Below are positions 11,311 through 18,185 of a stretch of 64,000 bases of DNA, piece after piece. A model generated the notes under the pieces. That model had not been told where the DNA came from and did not search any database. It was given only the letters and a program-made list of their open reading frames with translations. How positions within the stretch are numbered: position 1 is the stretch's first letter; the number at the start of each line of letters is the position of its first letter. Made by a program: the position numbers and the translations under genes. This stretch comes from an uncultured Bacteroidales bacterium (GTDB lineage: Bacteria; Bacteroidota; Bacteroidia; Bacteroidales; WCHB1-69). Where the stretch lies: positions 1 to 64,000 of the forward strand of contig CAMVOL010000006.1 of NCBI GenBank assembly GCA_947169105.1, written 5' to 3'.

Positions 11311-12552
11311 TTAATGGACGTGTCCTGCGTGAGGGTCGAGAGCACCCGATGCTTTCGCCAATTTCACATAGACCGCGCCACGGGTCACGATACGCTGCTT
11401 CGGCGAAATTCCAGAGAGAATTTCCACCCGTTGGCCATCGTCCGCACCAATGGTAACTGCCTTTTTCTCATATTGTTCCGGTGAAATCTGCACGAAAACG
11501 TAGTAGTTCCCCTGCTCTTCGAGGAGGGCGGTCTTCGGGACGGTCAGCGCTTGTCCGGTGGTACGGGCCGACAGCCACACCTTGACGAGCATCCCGGGTG
11601 TAAAGTCACCGACATTTTTCATCTCCATCGTGACGGGCAGCATGAAGTTGCTGCCAGAAACCGCGCGACCGTAAGAGATGACGCGGCCTCCGAGTTCGTC
11701 CAAAGTGGCGACCTCGTGCGTGACGGGATTCTCGATGTTCACCGAAGCAATGGCGGGAAGAGCGGCGGCATACCGTTGCGGTACTTCTGCCTTCAGAACC
11801 AAAATATGGTTCTGCGACACCGACATAATCGGTTGGCCTACGGTGACATACGAACCGTTGGCCACAAAAATCTGTTTGATATATCCGCCGAGCGGGGAAA
11901 CGACGGAAGCCCCGCCAGCATTCACGTTGCGTTGCAGGTTCTCATAAACCAGCTTGGCGTTCTCATAGCTGTTTTTCAATTCCAGAAATTCGGCCTGCGA
12001 AACAATCTTACTGTCAACCAATGATTTGGCACGTTCGTAATTCTGTTTGGCCATCTCATAGTTGTTTTTGGCTTCGGCCAGCATCACCGAAAGGTTGTCG
12101 CTGACCATCCCGTCGGAAGAGATGCGAGCTACGGACGCACCTTTGGCGACAGGGCTTCCCTCCCAGATATTGGACGAGGTGAAGGTCATCACGCCGGCGG
12201 ACTTGGCGACCACGGTCACCTCGTCGCCTTGGGCGGGCTGCACCTGCGCGACGGCCCGCACCACCGGTCCGAAAGGACGCAGCTGCGGGGTATCAACGGC
12301 GAAGTCCACCTGACGGGCTTGTTCTTTGGTGAAAGTGATGGCAGTGGCGCTCGTAACGCCCTCATGTTTATGGTCGTGGTCACAGTCATGGTCGTGATGA
12401 TGTCCGTCACAATCGTGGTCATGATGGTGATGCTCTTCGGCTTCATGTTCGTGATGATGTTCGTGCGTTTCGGCCTCTTTATGGTGATGTTCGCACGATA
12501 CGCCAAATACCAGCGAAAATGCGATTACGAAAATCGCGGCAATTTTTTTCAT
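11311..12552 (-). CDS. RND periplasmic adaptor (CusB/CzcB family) with His-rich N-terminus
   Basis: A 413-residue membrane fusion protein. The N-terminus MKKIAAIFVIAFSLVFGVSC looks like a lipoprotein signal with Cys20, though the residue three before the Cys is Gly, which is atypical. Residues 20-66 form an extreme His/Asp/Glu region with runs such as HHHHDHDCDGHHHDHDCDHD, probably a metal-binding tail. It is followed by the barrel-sandwich lipoyl halves, a helical hairpin (about residues 150-210) and beta-barrel/MP domains ending LDPHAGHVH. It bridges the RND pump and the TolC channel and may hand over metal ions. Confidence 0.94.
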   Translation of the reverse strand: MKKIAAIFVIAFSLVFGVSCEHHHKEAETHEHHHEHEAEEHHHHDHDCDGHHHDHDCDHDHKHEGVTSATAITFTKEQARQVDFAVDTPQLRPFGPVVRAVAQVQPAQGDEVTVVAKSAGVMTFTSSNIWEGSPVAKGASVARISSDGMVSDNLSVMLAEAKNNYEMAKQNYERAKSLVDSKIVSQAEFLELKNSYENAKLVYENLQRNVNAGGASVVSPLGGYIKQIFVANGSYVTVGQPIMSVSQNHILVLKAEVPQRYAAALPAIASVNIENPVTHEVATLDELGGRVISYGRAVSGSNFMLPVTMEMKNVGDFTPGMLVKVWLSARTTGQALTVPKTALLEEQGNYYVFVQISPEQYEKKAVTIGADDGQRVEILSGISPKQRIVTRGAVYVKLAKASGALDPHAGHVH

Positions 12553-12589
12553 ATCAAAAAAAATTAAAACTAACGAAAATAGTAAAAAG

Positions 12590-12606
12590 TGGCTCTAGTT
12601 GAGCCA
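12590..12606. terminator. Small hairpin between DUF6769 gene and efflux adaptor gene
   Basis: TGGCTC and GAGCCA form a short stem around TAGTT. No clear T-run follows, so it may be an attenuating or processing hairpin in the operon leader of the adaptor gene instead of a true terminator. Confidence 0.35.
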
Positions 12607-12648
12607 TATACGCCGAAAGGGGCGTTGGCGGAATTCGCCAGACCCCGA

Positions 12649-13080
12649 CTATGCGGCGGGAGGTCCTCTCCGGCTATACAGGAAAGAAAACGGTGTTTTC
12701 GGTAATGGGACGCCCGAATCGGCGGCGTGCAGAACCGATGTGGCAAGGGGCGGCGTGACAGACAATACCAATGCCATATCGGAAGCCACCGTAGCCAAGA
12801 CAGCATGGTAATCGGCTGCCGGTTCGGAGATTATTCTCGGATGCTCCGCAAGGGTGTAGGGGGCATACAGGACAATTTCGTCGGAGGTGTGGTTGTGATG
12901 GTGGGAAGCAATCCCTTCGGACTCTTCCGCCTCATCTTCGTGATGGTGGCAGCATTTCTCCACGCATTTCGTATTGAAACAGAGCATATTGCCGTGATGA
13001 TGATGCGGAAACACCGTGCTGCAAACAAACAGCACCAATGCCATCGCGACAAACATTCCGGAAATCTTCTGTTTCACCAT
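12649..13080 (-). CDS. DUF6769-like His-rich small exported protein
   Basis: 143 residues. A hydrophobic signal segment (residues 8-24, MFVAMALVLFVCSTVFP) is followed by HHHHGNMLCF, CVEKCCHHHEDE and HHHNHTS clusters, then a region with two weak hydrophobic stretches. It resembles the DUF6769 family that heads metal-efflux operons in Bacteroidales. The His and Cys clusters suggest metal binding in the periplasm; a sensor or chaperone role is inference. It has its own promoter box just upstream, and the adaptor, RND and TolC genes follow on the same strand, so it is probably the first gene of that operon. Confidence 0.7.
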   Translation of the reverse strand: MVKQKISGMFVAMALVLFVCSTVFPHHHHGNMLCFNTKCVEKCCHHHEDEAEESEGIASHHHNHTSDEIVLYAPYTLAEHPRIISEPAADYHAVLATVASDMALVLSVTPPLATSVLHAADSGVPLPKTPFSFLYSRRGPPAA

Positions 13081-13103
13081 TTTACCACTTGAAAATCAGG
13101 CGG

Positions 13104-13111
13104 CAAAGGTA
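13104..13111 (-). promoter_or_regulatory. Bacteroidetes -7 box (TACCTTTG) for the metal-efflux operon
   Basis: The reverse strand reads TACCTTTG, 23 bases before the DUF6769 start. It is the only such box found ahead of the four-gene efflux cluster. Confidence 0.65.
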
Positions 13112-13130
13112 CAACATTTTTCGCATTAGT

Positions 13131-13226
13131 GCTCGCTAACGCTCGGATTCTTTGATTTTGCTCACTGCGTTCGCATTGCGCTCGCTACCGCTCGCATTCT
13201 TTGATTCTGCTCACTACGTTCGCATT
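13131..13226. repeat. Two tandem 47-bp repeats (period 49)
   Basis: Copies at 13131-13177 and 13180-13226 differ at 4 of 47 positions. Each begins GCTCGCTA.CGCTCG and ends TTCGCATT. A third, partial motif at 13230-13245 forms the hairpin GTTCGC-TGAC-GCGAAC. The block lies between the efflux promoter and the FISUMP gene and has no plausible reading frame. Confidence 0.85.
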
Positions 13227-13263
13227 TGGGTTCGCTGACGCGAACATTTGGGCGGACTATAAA

Positions 13264-13311
13264 GTGAAGGGGATTCCGCCGCGTCCCCCGTTCGCGACAG
13301 AATCCCCTCAC
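13264..13311. repeat. Long hairpin downstream of the FISUMP gene
   Basis: AGGGGATTC (13268-13276) pairs with GAATCCCCT (13300-13308), extended by GTG/CAC across one bulge, around a GC-rich loop. It lies 24 bases past the FISUMP stop codon, so it may end that transcript, but no T-run follows. A REP-like repeat is the alternative. Confidence 0.6.
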
Positions 13312-13335
13312 TTCAATTTTCACTCTTCAGCTTTT

Positions 13336-14133
13336 TCAGTCCTTCACACAACGCACTGAAAGCCCGTCGTCTGCATTGTGTGGATATGTATTCACCATTG
13401 GACTATTGTAGTAAATTCCATGGGAATAACCTGAAGAGGGTCCCACATAATTGGTAGCACTCCAGAAACAAGCTTTATTCCCAAAATCCTGATATTCGGC
13501 ATCCGAAGCCTTGTAAAACCCAGCAGGACGGGCTGAAAAGCCAGTAGCATTGTTGGTGCTTTGATCGTTGCCTGCATTACATTGTCCATTGTCGTTTGCC
13601 CACCCTGTGGTAGCAGACAATGCTTTCACTATACACGACTCACAATTTCCGCAACGAAATTCGGCCTTACTGCTGACAGTGTTTTTCAATTCTGTCCACT
13701 CCTCATCACTTGGCACATGCCAACCGTTAGGGCAAATGCCTTGCACGCCACTTGGGTTGGAATTCGAAGCAGATTCACCATGCATCACCGCAGGCTTATT
13801 GTACAAATAACCATACAAAGACACATTATTTGCACTATTGTTGGGGTAATAACAAAATGGTTCGATAATAGACCCATCTGTATCATTAATGCCTCTCGGT
13901 ATCGCATCGCCGTTGGAAAAATGCGTGGTGCGCAAGTTGGAAGCCATCCATATCTGATTGCCAATTTTCACCGCATCGTATTTATTTCCGTCATAGTCCG
14001 TTACCGCATTGGTAATCATAGTGGCCGTTGACGGAGATTCCGTTTGAGAGGAATCGGAAGAATCTTGCTCGTCCTTATGGCAAGCCACCGTCAAAAGAGA
14101 AACGGTGTAAAGTAATAACATGATTTTTTTCAT
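13336..14133 (-). CDS. FISUMP-domain lipoprotein
   Basis: 265 residues. The N-terminus MKKIMLLLYTVSLLTVACHK carries a lipobox (TVAC, Cys18), then a Ser/Thr/Asp-rich linker. The rest matches the Fibrobacter succinogenes major paralogous (FISUMP) domain: DYDGNKYDAVKIGNQIWMAS near the front, CPNGWHVPSDEEWTELK in the middle and FWSATNY plus SVRCVKD at the end. Such proteins are surface lipoproteins with a C-type-lectin-like look; their ligands are unknown. It stands alone between two repeat-rich intergenic regions. A Cys pair (CGNCESC) interrupts the middle of the domain. Confidence 0.88.
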   Translation of the reverse strand: MKKIMLLLYTVSLLTVACHKDEQDSSDSSQTESPSTATMITNAVTDYDGNKYDAVKIGNQIWMASNLRTTHFSNGDAIPRGINDTDGSIIEPFCYYPNNSANNVSLYGYLYNKPAVMHGESASNSNPSGVQGICPNGWHVPSDEEWTELKNTVSSKAEFRCGNCESCIVKALSATTGWANDNGQCNAGNDQSTNNATGFSARPAGFYKASDAEYQDFGNKACFWSATNYVGPSSGYSHGIYYNSPMVNTYPHNADDGLSVRCVKD

Positions 14134-14203
14134 AATAAAATTGGGGTTAATTAATGGGGGAGTTGTATATTGATTTTCAGCATATAAAAAATCGTGAACC
14201 TTC

Positions 14204-14345
14204 CTTATTCTTACTCTAGGTGTTCCACGACCTGTACAATCAAATAAGTAAAGCCCACGATTCGTTCGTGAGCGTTTACCGCTTTACTTAGATTGTACTG
14301 AATTGTGGAACTTCAGAGTAATAAGTTAGCGAAAACGCTTTTATG
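14204..14345 (+). ncRNA. Candidate structured RNA: large hairpin plus terminator-like stem
   Basis: Left arm 14204-14253 and right arm 14281-14325 pair in blocks CTTATT, ACTCT, GTTCCAC, GTACAATC and TAAGTAAAGC with small bulges. The 27-base centre contains a mini-hairpin CACGA-TTCGT-TCGTG. Directly after it, AGCG-AAAA-CGCT-TTT is a compact terminator-like stem. No promoter box was found. It may be a small RNA, or a foldback/MITE-like DNA element instead. Confidence 0.4.
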
Positions 14346-14356
14346 TCAATATGTTG

Positions 14357-14376
14357 AGACAACGCATGCGTTGTCT
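14357..14376. repeat. 20-bp perfect palindrome, copy 1
   Basis: AGACAACGCATGCGTTGTCT is its own reverse complement and is preceded by TGTTG. It is identical to the copy 86 bases further on. Confidence 0.9.
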
Positions 14377-14442
14377 TTTACTTTAATTTTTGTTCTATTC
14401 TATAGGCGGGTGGTTTTGGTTTGTAATTTTATCAGATTGTTG

Positions 14443-14462
14443 AGACAACGCATGCGTTGTCT
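14443..14462. repeat. 20-bp perfect palindrome, copy 2
   Basis: This copy is the same palindrome as at 14357, also preceded by TGTTG. It sits close to the 3' end of the convergently placed hepT gene. Confidence 0.9.
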
Positions 14463-14505
14463 GTACGGCAGGTTTGTTTGGTATGAGGTATAAGGTAAAA
14501 GCTGC

Positions 14506-14853
14506 CTATTTCATTTCGGAAAGGTATTGTTCGATTTTGGCTTTGAGGGGCGGAAGGTTGTTCTTTGCCGTATCCCAAACCTCAGCTTTGCTGATTTGAT
14601 AATATCCGTGAACCAGTACATGCCGCATACTGATGATGCTTCTCCATTCCACTTCCGTGTGCTTTTCACGATACTCATTTGTAATCATATAAGCAGCTTC
14701 CCCTATGATTTCCACATTTTTCACCACTGCAAAGTACATCATCTCGTTTCTGGAAAAACTTTCAAAATCCTGTCCTTCCAAAAATTGGTTGATTGTGTTT
14801 ATTGCCGACAAAATGTGCTCCAAACGACCTTTATCTTTAACTGGCTCTCTCAT
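14506..14853 (-). CDS. hepT: HepT-like ribonuclease toxin (DUF86)
   Basis: About 115 residues from MREPVKDKGRLEHILSAINT. This all-helical HEPN-domain protein has the RNase motif R-x4-H-x-Y as RHVLVHGYY near residue 88. In HepT-MntA modules it cleaves RNA (tRNA in characterised cases) and is neutralised when its partner adds AMP to the tyrosine. Its start overlaps the end of the mntA frame by 17 bases, the usual arrangement. Longer starts at 14871 or 14925 extend into mntA and are less likely. Confidence 0.85.
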   Translation of the reverse strand: MREPVKDKGRLEHILSAINTINQFLEGQDFESFSRNEMMYFAVVKNVEIIGEAAYMITNEYREKHTEVEWRSIISMRHVLVHGYYQISKAEVWDTAKNNLPPLKAKIEQYLSEMK

Positions 14854-15136
14854 AAAAAAGCAATTTATCATTGTTCGCACTCTCCAATGCAAAAGGGAGA
14901 AGCGTTCCGTCCTCCACGAGATCAATGCGCCGCTGTAGCAAATCTTCCAATGAATTGATCATTCTGACATGGTCAAGCAAACCAACAGAATGATTTTCCC
15001 TGTCAAACACCACCAAAATGTCCACGTCGCTGTCAGGAGTTTCCTCGCCACGGGCATACGAACCAAACAGCCATGCCTTCAGCACGGGCTGGGTTTTGAA
15101 ATAGTCCTGAATGGTTTTGATCATTTCGGCATCCAT
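14837..15136 (-). CDS. mntA: MntA-like nucleotidyltransferase antitoxin
   Basis: 99 residues, a minimal nucleotidyltransferase. The signature GSYARGEETPDSDVDILVVF (residues 25-44) gives the GSxARG loop and the D-x-D metal pair. In the known system it AMPylates HepT. The start at 15136 is preferred over 15259 because it follows the promoter box at 15158-15165 and matches family length. Translational coupling with hepT is implied by the overlap. Confidence 0.87.
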   Translation of the reverse strand: MDAEMIKTIQDYFKTQPVLKAWLFGSYARGEETPDSDVDILVVFDRENHSVGLLDHVRMINSLEDLLQRRIDLVEDGTLLPFALESANNDKLLFYERAS

Positions 15137-15157
15137 AACAAAGGGAGTTTGCGGCGG

Positions 15158-15165
15158 CAAAGATA
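15158..15165 (-). promoter_or_regulatory. Bacteroidetes -7 box (TATCTTTG) for mntA-hepT
   Basis: The reverse strand reads TATCTTTG, 21 bases before the mntA start. Confidence 0.65.
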
Positions 15166-15310
15166 GTAATAATTTGGTAATTAAAAAAAAGAAAATCTGC
15201 CTGTTTTCACTGCCATCAACATTTTTCCATCTTGAAAACGGATGGCAAAAGTACAACATTTTTCAATAATACGATGGGGCGATGCAAGAAGCAAAGAGGG
15301 TGGGTCTATA

Positions 15311-15955
15311 TCAACTGACCCCTTTGTTGCGGAAAATTCCGCGATTCAGTTCCTGCAGGCGTCGGTTAGCCTCATCCAGCTCTTCTTGCAAACGTGCATT
15401 TTCCTCCATCATTTTGAAGTAGCCGCTTGAATCTACTGGTTGTTTTCCGATGTGTTGTCCCACTTTGAACGAAACCGCCGAAGTACCATCGTCGTTGGAG
15501 AGGCCGAAAATCTCGTTGAGAAGCCGGCTGCACTCCCCCATCAGCTGCCGCTGTTCTGCGCCGTCATCCGCCAACGACATCTGCTGAAGGACATAACGGA
15601 GATCCACAATGGTGGAGTAGCACTTCACCAGCATCCGCGACAGGACGTGGGCGCGGTCACTTTGCAGCACCGTAGCCAACGTAAGCATCCCGTCGGCGGA
15701 AAAGGCGAAAACGGGCAGTTTCGACTTCGGCACGCGGCAGAAGCGGTCGGTCTCTTTCAGTTTCCGCTGCCAGCGAGAATCCTCCAAAAGCAGAATGTCA
15801 TCACTGTCGAACCGCATCAGATTCTCCTTCACTGCCTGTAGAATGTCATAGGTGGAGGTTCCTAAAAAATCGGCGACATCACAGTCCAATACCACGCGTT
15901 TTTCGCCCAAGACGGTGATCTTTGCCACCAATAGGTCATCATTTTTTTCTTTCAT
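15311..15955 (-). CDS. ORF6N-like domain protein with C-terminal coiled coil
   Basis: 214 residues. The N-terminal part (KITVLGEKRVVLDCDVADFL, then TSTYDILQAVKENLMRFDSD) has the layout of the ORF6N DNA-binding domain found in phage antirepressor-like proteins. The middle is helical. The last 40 residues (YFKMMEENARLQEELDEANR) form a coiled coil, probably for oligomerisation. It has its own promoter and stands alone beside the HepT-MntA pair. Assignment rests on motif resemblance only, and the function is unknown; a DNA-binding regulator is the best guess. Confidence 0.6.
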   Translation of the reverse strand: MKEKNDDLLVAKITVLGEKRVVLDCDVADFLGTSTYDILQAVKENLMRFDSDDILLLEDSRWQRKLKETDRFCRVPKSKLPVFAFSADGMLTLATVLQSDRAHVLSRMLVKCYSTIVDLRYVLQQMSLADDGAEQRQLMGECSRLLNEIFGLSNDDGTSAVSFKVGQHIGKQPVDSSGYFKMMEENARLQEELDEANRRLQELNRGIFRNKGVS

Positions 15956-15981
15956 ACGCTAAAAATTTAAAATTACAAAGG

Positions 15982-15989
15982 CAAAGATA
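15982..15989 (-). promoter_or_regulatory. Bacteroidetes -7 box (TATCTTTG) for the ORF6N gene
   Basis: The reverse strand reads TATCTTTG, 26 bases before the start at 15955. Confidence 0.65.
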
Positions 15990-16181
15990 CGGCGAACACG
16001 TATGCAAGTCAATAGCAATTTTAAAAATATTTCACTGAATTTCAGCGAAATAAATAGCAGTTTTTAAGAAATAAAATGCACTTTTTAACAAAGAAAACCA
16101 TTTTTGGGCAAAAAAAGACCGGTTTTCAAAAGTGGGTCGAAAAGGCGAAAACGGGAATTTTTCGGAGTTTTTTCTCCAATT

Positions 16182-16961
16182 TTAGTAGTAGTCGAATCGT
16201 AGATGTTTCACCGTCCATCCCTTGTTGATGAGCTGCTTGAGGGAGTCTATGCCGATTTTGAGGTGTTCGAGGGCGTAGTTCTTGGTCACCAGTTTGTCCG
16301 ATTTTTCGGTTTTGATGCCGTCGGGAAGCATCGGCTGGTCGGAGACGAGCAGCAACGCACCGGTGGGGATGCGGTTGTAGAAGCCCACCGAGAAAAGTGT
16401 GGCGGTCTCCATATCCACGGCGGTGGTGCGGATTCGGCGCAGGTACTGTTTAAACTCTTCGTCGTGTTCCCACACGCGGCGGTTGGTGGTATAGACCGTG
16501 CCCGTCCAATACTCCCGTTCATAGTCACGGATGGTGGTAGATATAGCCTTCTGGAGGTTAAACGCCGGCAGGGCAGGCACTTCTGGCGGGAAATAGTCAT
16601 TTGACGTACCCTCACCACGGATGGCCGCAATCGGCAATATCAGCTCGCCCAAACCGATATAGTCCTTCAAGCTGCCCGTTTTCCCAAGAAAAAGGACAGC
16701 TTTGGGCATCACTGCGGTCAGCAGATCCATAATGGTGGCCGCCATCGGGCTGCCCATCTGGAAATTCACAATCGTGATGTTGTCTTTTGTCGCACTCTGC
16801 ATCGGACGGTCCAAACCGCATACCTTCGTATCCATAATCTCTGCAAAATGGTTAACATAGTCACGGAAGTTGGTGAGCAACACGTATTTACCGAAATTTT
16901 CAACCGGCACACCCGTGTATCGCGGCAGCCAGTTTTCCACAATTTCTTGCTTACTATTCAT
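16182..16961 (-). CDS. amn: AMP nucleosidase
   Basis: A 259-residue short-form AMP nucleosidase of the purine nucleoside phosphorylase fold. It hydrolyses AMP to adenine and ribose 5-phosphate in the cytosol, feeding purine salvage and lowering AMP. FLGKTGSL near residue 92 and VDMETATLFSVG near residue 185 are the phosphate- and base-site segments of the family; EGTSNDYF is also typical. It lacks the N-terminal regulatory domain of the long E. coli enzyme, as expected in Bacteroidota. It is divergent from tsaE and has its own promoter. Confidence 0.93.
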   Translation of the reverse strand: MNSKQEIVENWLPRYTGVPVENFGKYVLLTNFRDYVNHFAEIMDTKVCGLDRPMQSATKDNITIVNFQMGSPMAATIMDLLTAVMPKAVLFLGKTGSLKDYIGLGELILPIAAIRGEGTSNDYFPPEVPALPAFNLQKAISTTIRDYEREYWTGTVYTTNRRVWEHDEEFKQYLRRIRTTAVDMETATLFSVGFYNRIPTGALLLVSDQPMLPDGIKTEKSDKLVTKNYALEHLKIGIDSLKQLINKGWTVKHLRFDYY

Positions 16962-16989
16962 AACTTTTTCTTTCTGAAAAAAATCGTGG

Positions 16990-16997
16990 CAAAAATA
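16990..16997 (-). promoter_or_regulatory. Bacteroidetes -7 box (TATTTTTG) for amn
   Basis: The reverse strand reads TATTTTTG, 28 bases before the amn start. Confidence 0.6.
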
Positions 16998-17031
16998 AGA
17001 CTAATTCATAGATAATTGCGGATTAAAAGTG

Positions 17032-17039
17032 TATCTTTG
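17032..17039 (+). promoter_or_regulatory. Bacteroidetes -7 box (TATCTTTG) for tsaE
   Basis: TATCTTTG ends 17 bases before the tsaE ATG, giving a very short leader. Confidence 0.7.
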
Positions 17040-17056
17040 CAAACTTTTTTCAAAAC

Positions 17057-17476
17057 ATGGAACTCACGATACATTCCGAAAACGAATTGTATGAGGCGGG
17101 GCAGCGGCTCTTGGCCGAATTTCCCGATGCCCGCGTCTTCTGCTTTTATGGGGAGATGGGGGCCGGCAAGACCACCTTCATCAAGGAAATCTGCCGCGGC
17201 CTCGGTGTCAGCGACACCACATCCAGCCCCACTTTCGCCATCGTCAACGAATACCTCACAGAGGAAGGCGAATCCATCTATCACTTTGATTTCTACCGGA
17301 TTGAAAAGCTAGAGGATGCCTACGAAATCGGCGTGGAGGACTACCTGTACAGCGGCAACTACTGCTTCATCGAGTGGGCGGAAAACATCGCGCCGCTCGT
17401 CCAACCCGACTTCATCAAAGTCCACATCACGGTCGGCAGTGACGACAGCCGGACTATCCGCACAGATACATTATAG
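17057..17476 (+). CDS. tsaE: tRNA t6A biosynthesis ATPase TsaE
   Basis: A 139-residue P-loop protein that activates the TsaB-TsaD complex, which places threonylcarbamoyl on A37 of ANN-decoding tRNAs. The Walker A GEMGAGKTT lies at residues 32-40, followed by SSPTFAIVNEY and the HFDFYRI segment, both characteristic of TsaE. Length is normal. The next gene starts 14 bases later and is probably cotranscribed; tsaE next to an alanine-dehydrogenase-type gene is a recurring order in Bacteroidota. Confidence 0.95.
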   Translation: MELTIHSENELYEAGQRLLAEFPDARVFCFYGEMGAGKTTFIKEICRGLGVSDTTSSPTFAIVNEYLTEEGESIYHFDFYRIEKLEDAYEIGVEDYLYSGNYCFIEWAENIAPLVQPDFIKVHITVGSDDSRTIRTDTL

Positions 17477-17490
17477 TATAATAGGAACCC

Positions 17491-18183
17491 ATGATTACTG
17501 ACGACAACTATTCTCCAGAGACGCAGCGTGAGGCGGTCGGGCAGGAAACCGCCCACCGCAACTTTGCCGTCGGTTTTCTCAAAGGGAACACGCTAACACC
17601 TGCAAAAGACATCGTCATCACGCCGCAATGCGTCAAAAAACTGGTTGACAGCGAAATACCCGTCTTTACCGAACGTAAATTGGGCAAAGGCGCCGACTAT
17701 ATCGACCTCGATTATGCTGATGTGGGCGCCTCTATTGAGGAAGAACCCGCAAGGATTTGCCGCAATGCCAAAATCATCGTGCGCCTCTCCCCTTTCACGG
17801 AAACGGAGATCTGGAATCTGGCCGAGGAGCAGATCATCATCACCCCCTTCCCGACAGATTTGGCAACGCCCGAACTGCTTGCTGCGATACAGGCCCGAAA
17901 AATCACCGCCATTTCGCTCAACCTTATCCAAAATGTGGAAGGCGACGAGTTCCTTCATGACATTATCCATACCAAGGAGGGCCCGTGGGTGGCGTCGGCC
18001 GCATTGTGCAACACCATCCTTTCGCTCATTTTCCCGCTGGTCTTCAACGACAACCTTAGCTACGCATTGCAGGCAAACCCGCTGTTAAGCAAGGCGTTGT
18101 ATAGCTACAAAGGCACCATTACAAACAAAGAAATTGGAGACAGGGCAGGACTTCTTCGCGACGAAACCATTACAGACCTTTAA
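17491..18183 (+). CDS. Alanine dehydrogenase-like protein lacking the NAD-binding domain
   Basis: 230 residues, far short of the usual 370-420. The N-terminal AlaDH/PNT catalytic half is recognisable (VGFLKGNTLTPAKDIVITP, then the gene-typical ADVGASIEEEPARI). After SLNLIQNVEGDEF the frame goes almost directly into the family's C-terminal tail (SYKGTITNKEIGDRAGL). The Rossmann domain that normally sits between them, with its GxGxxG loop, is absent. The reading frame is intact, so this looks like a clean domain loss and not a frameshift. It is unlikely to be an NAD-dependent dehydrogenase. Its present function is unknown. Confidence 0.75.
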   Translation: MITDDNYSPETQREAVGQETAHRNFAVGFLKGNTLTPAKDIVITPQCVKKLVDSEIPVFTERKLGKGADYIDLDYADVGASIEEEPARICRNAKIIVRLSPFTETEIWNLAEEQIIITPFPTDLATPELLAAIQARKITAISLNLIQNVEGDEFLHDIIHTKEGPWVASAALCNTILSLIFPLVFNDNLSYALQANPLLSKALYSYKGTITNKEIGDRAGLLRDETITDL

Positions 18184-18185
18184 AA

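Larger units (their letters stand above)
14134..14505. other. Repeat-rich intergenic region (no gene seen)
   Basis: This 372-base stretch holds a long imperfect inverted repeat, a short GC hairpin with a T-run, and two identical 20-bp palindromes (listed separately). The only open frame (14305-14493) has no protein-like composition. Confidence 0.7.

Noticed and set aside
13131..13226. CRISPR array
   Set aside because: Only two copies, spacing of 2 bases, no spacers and no cas genes in the window.
14305..14493. 62-codon frame over the palindromes
   Set aside because: It is built from repeat sequence, with a composition unlike the surrounding proteins and no promoter or start context.
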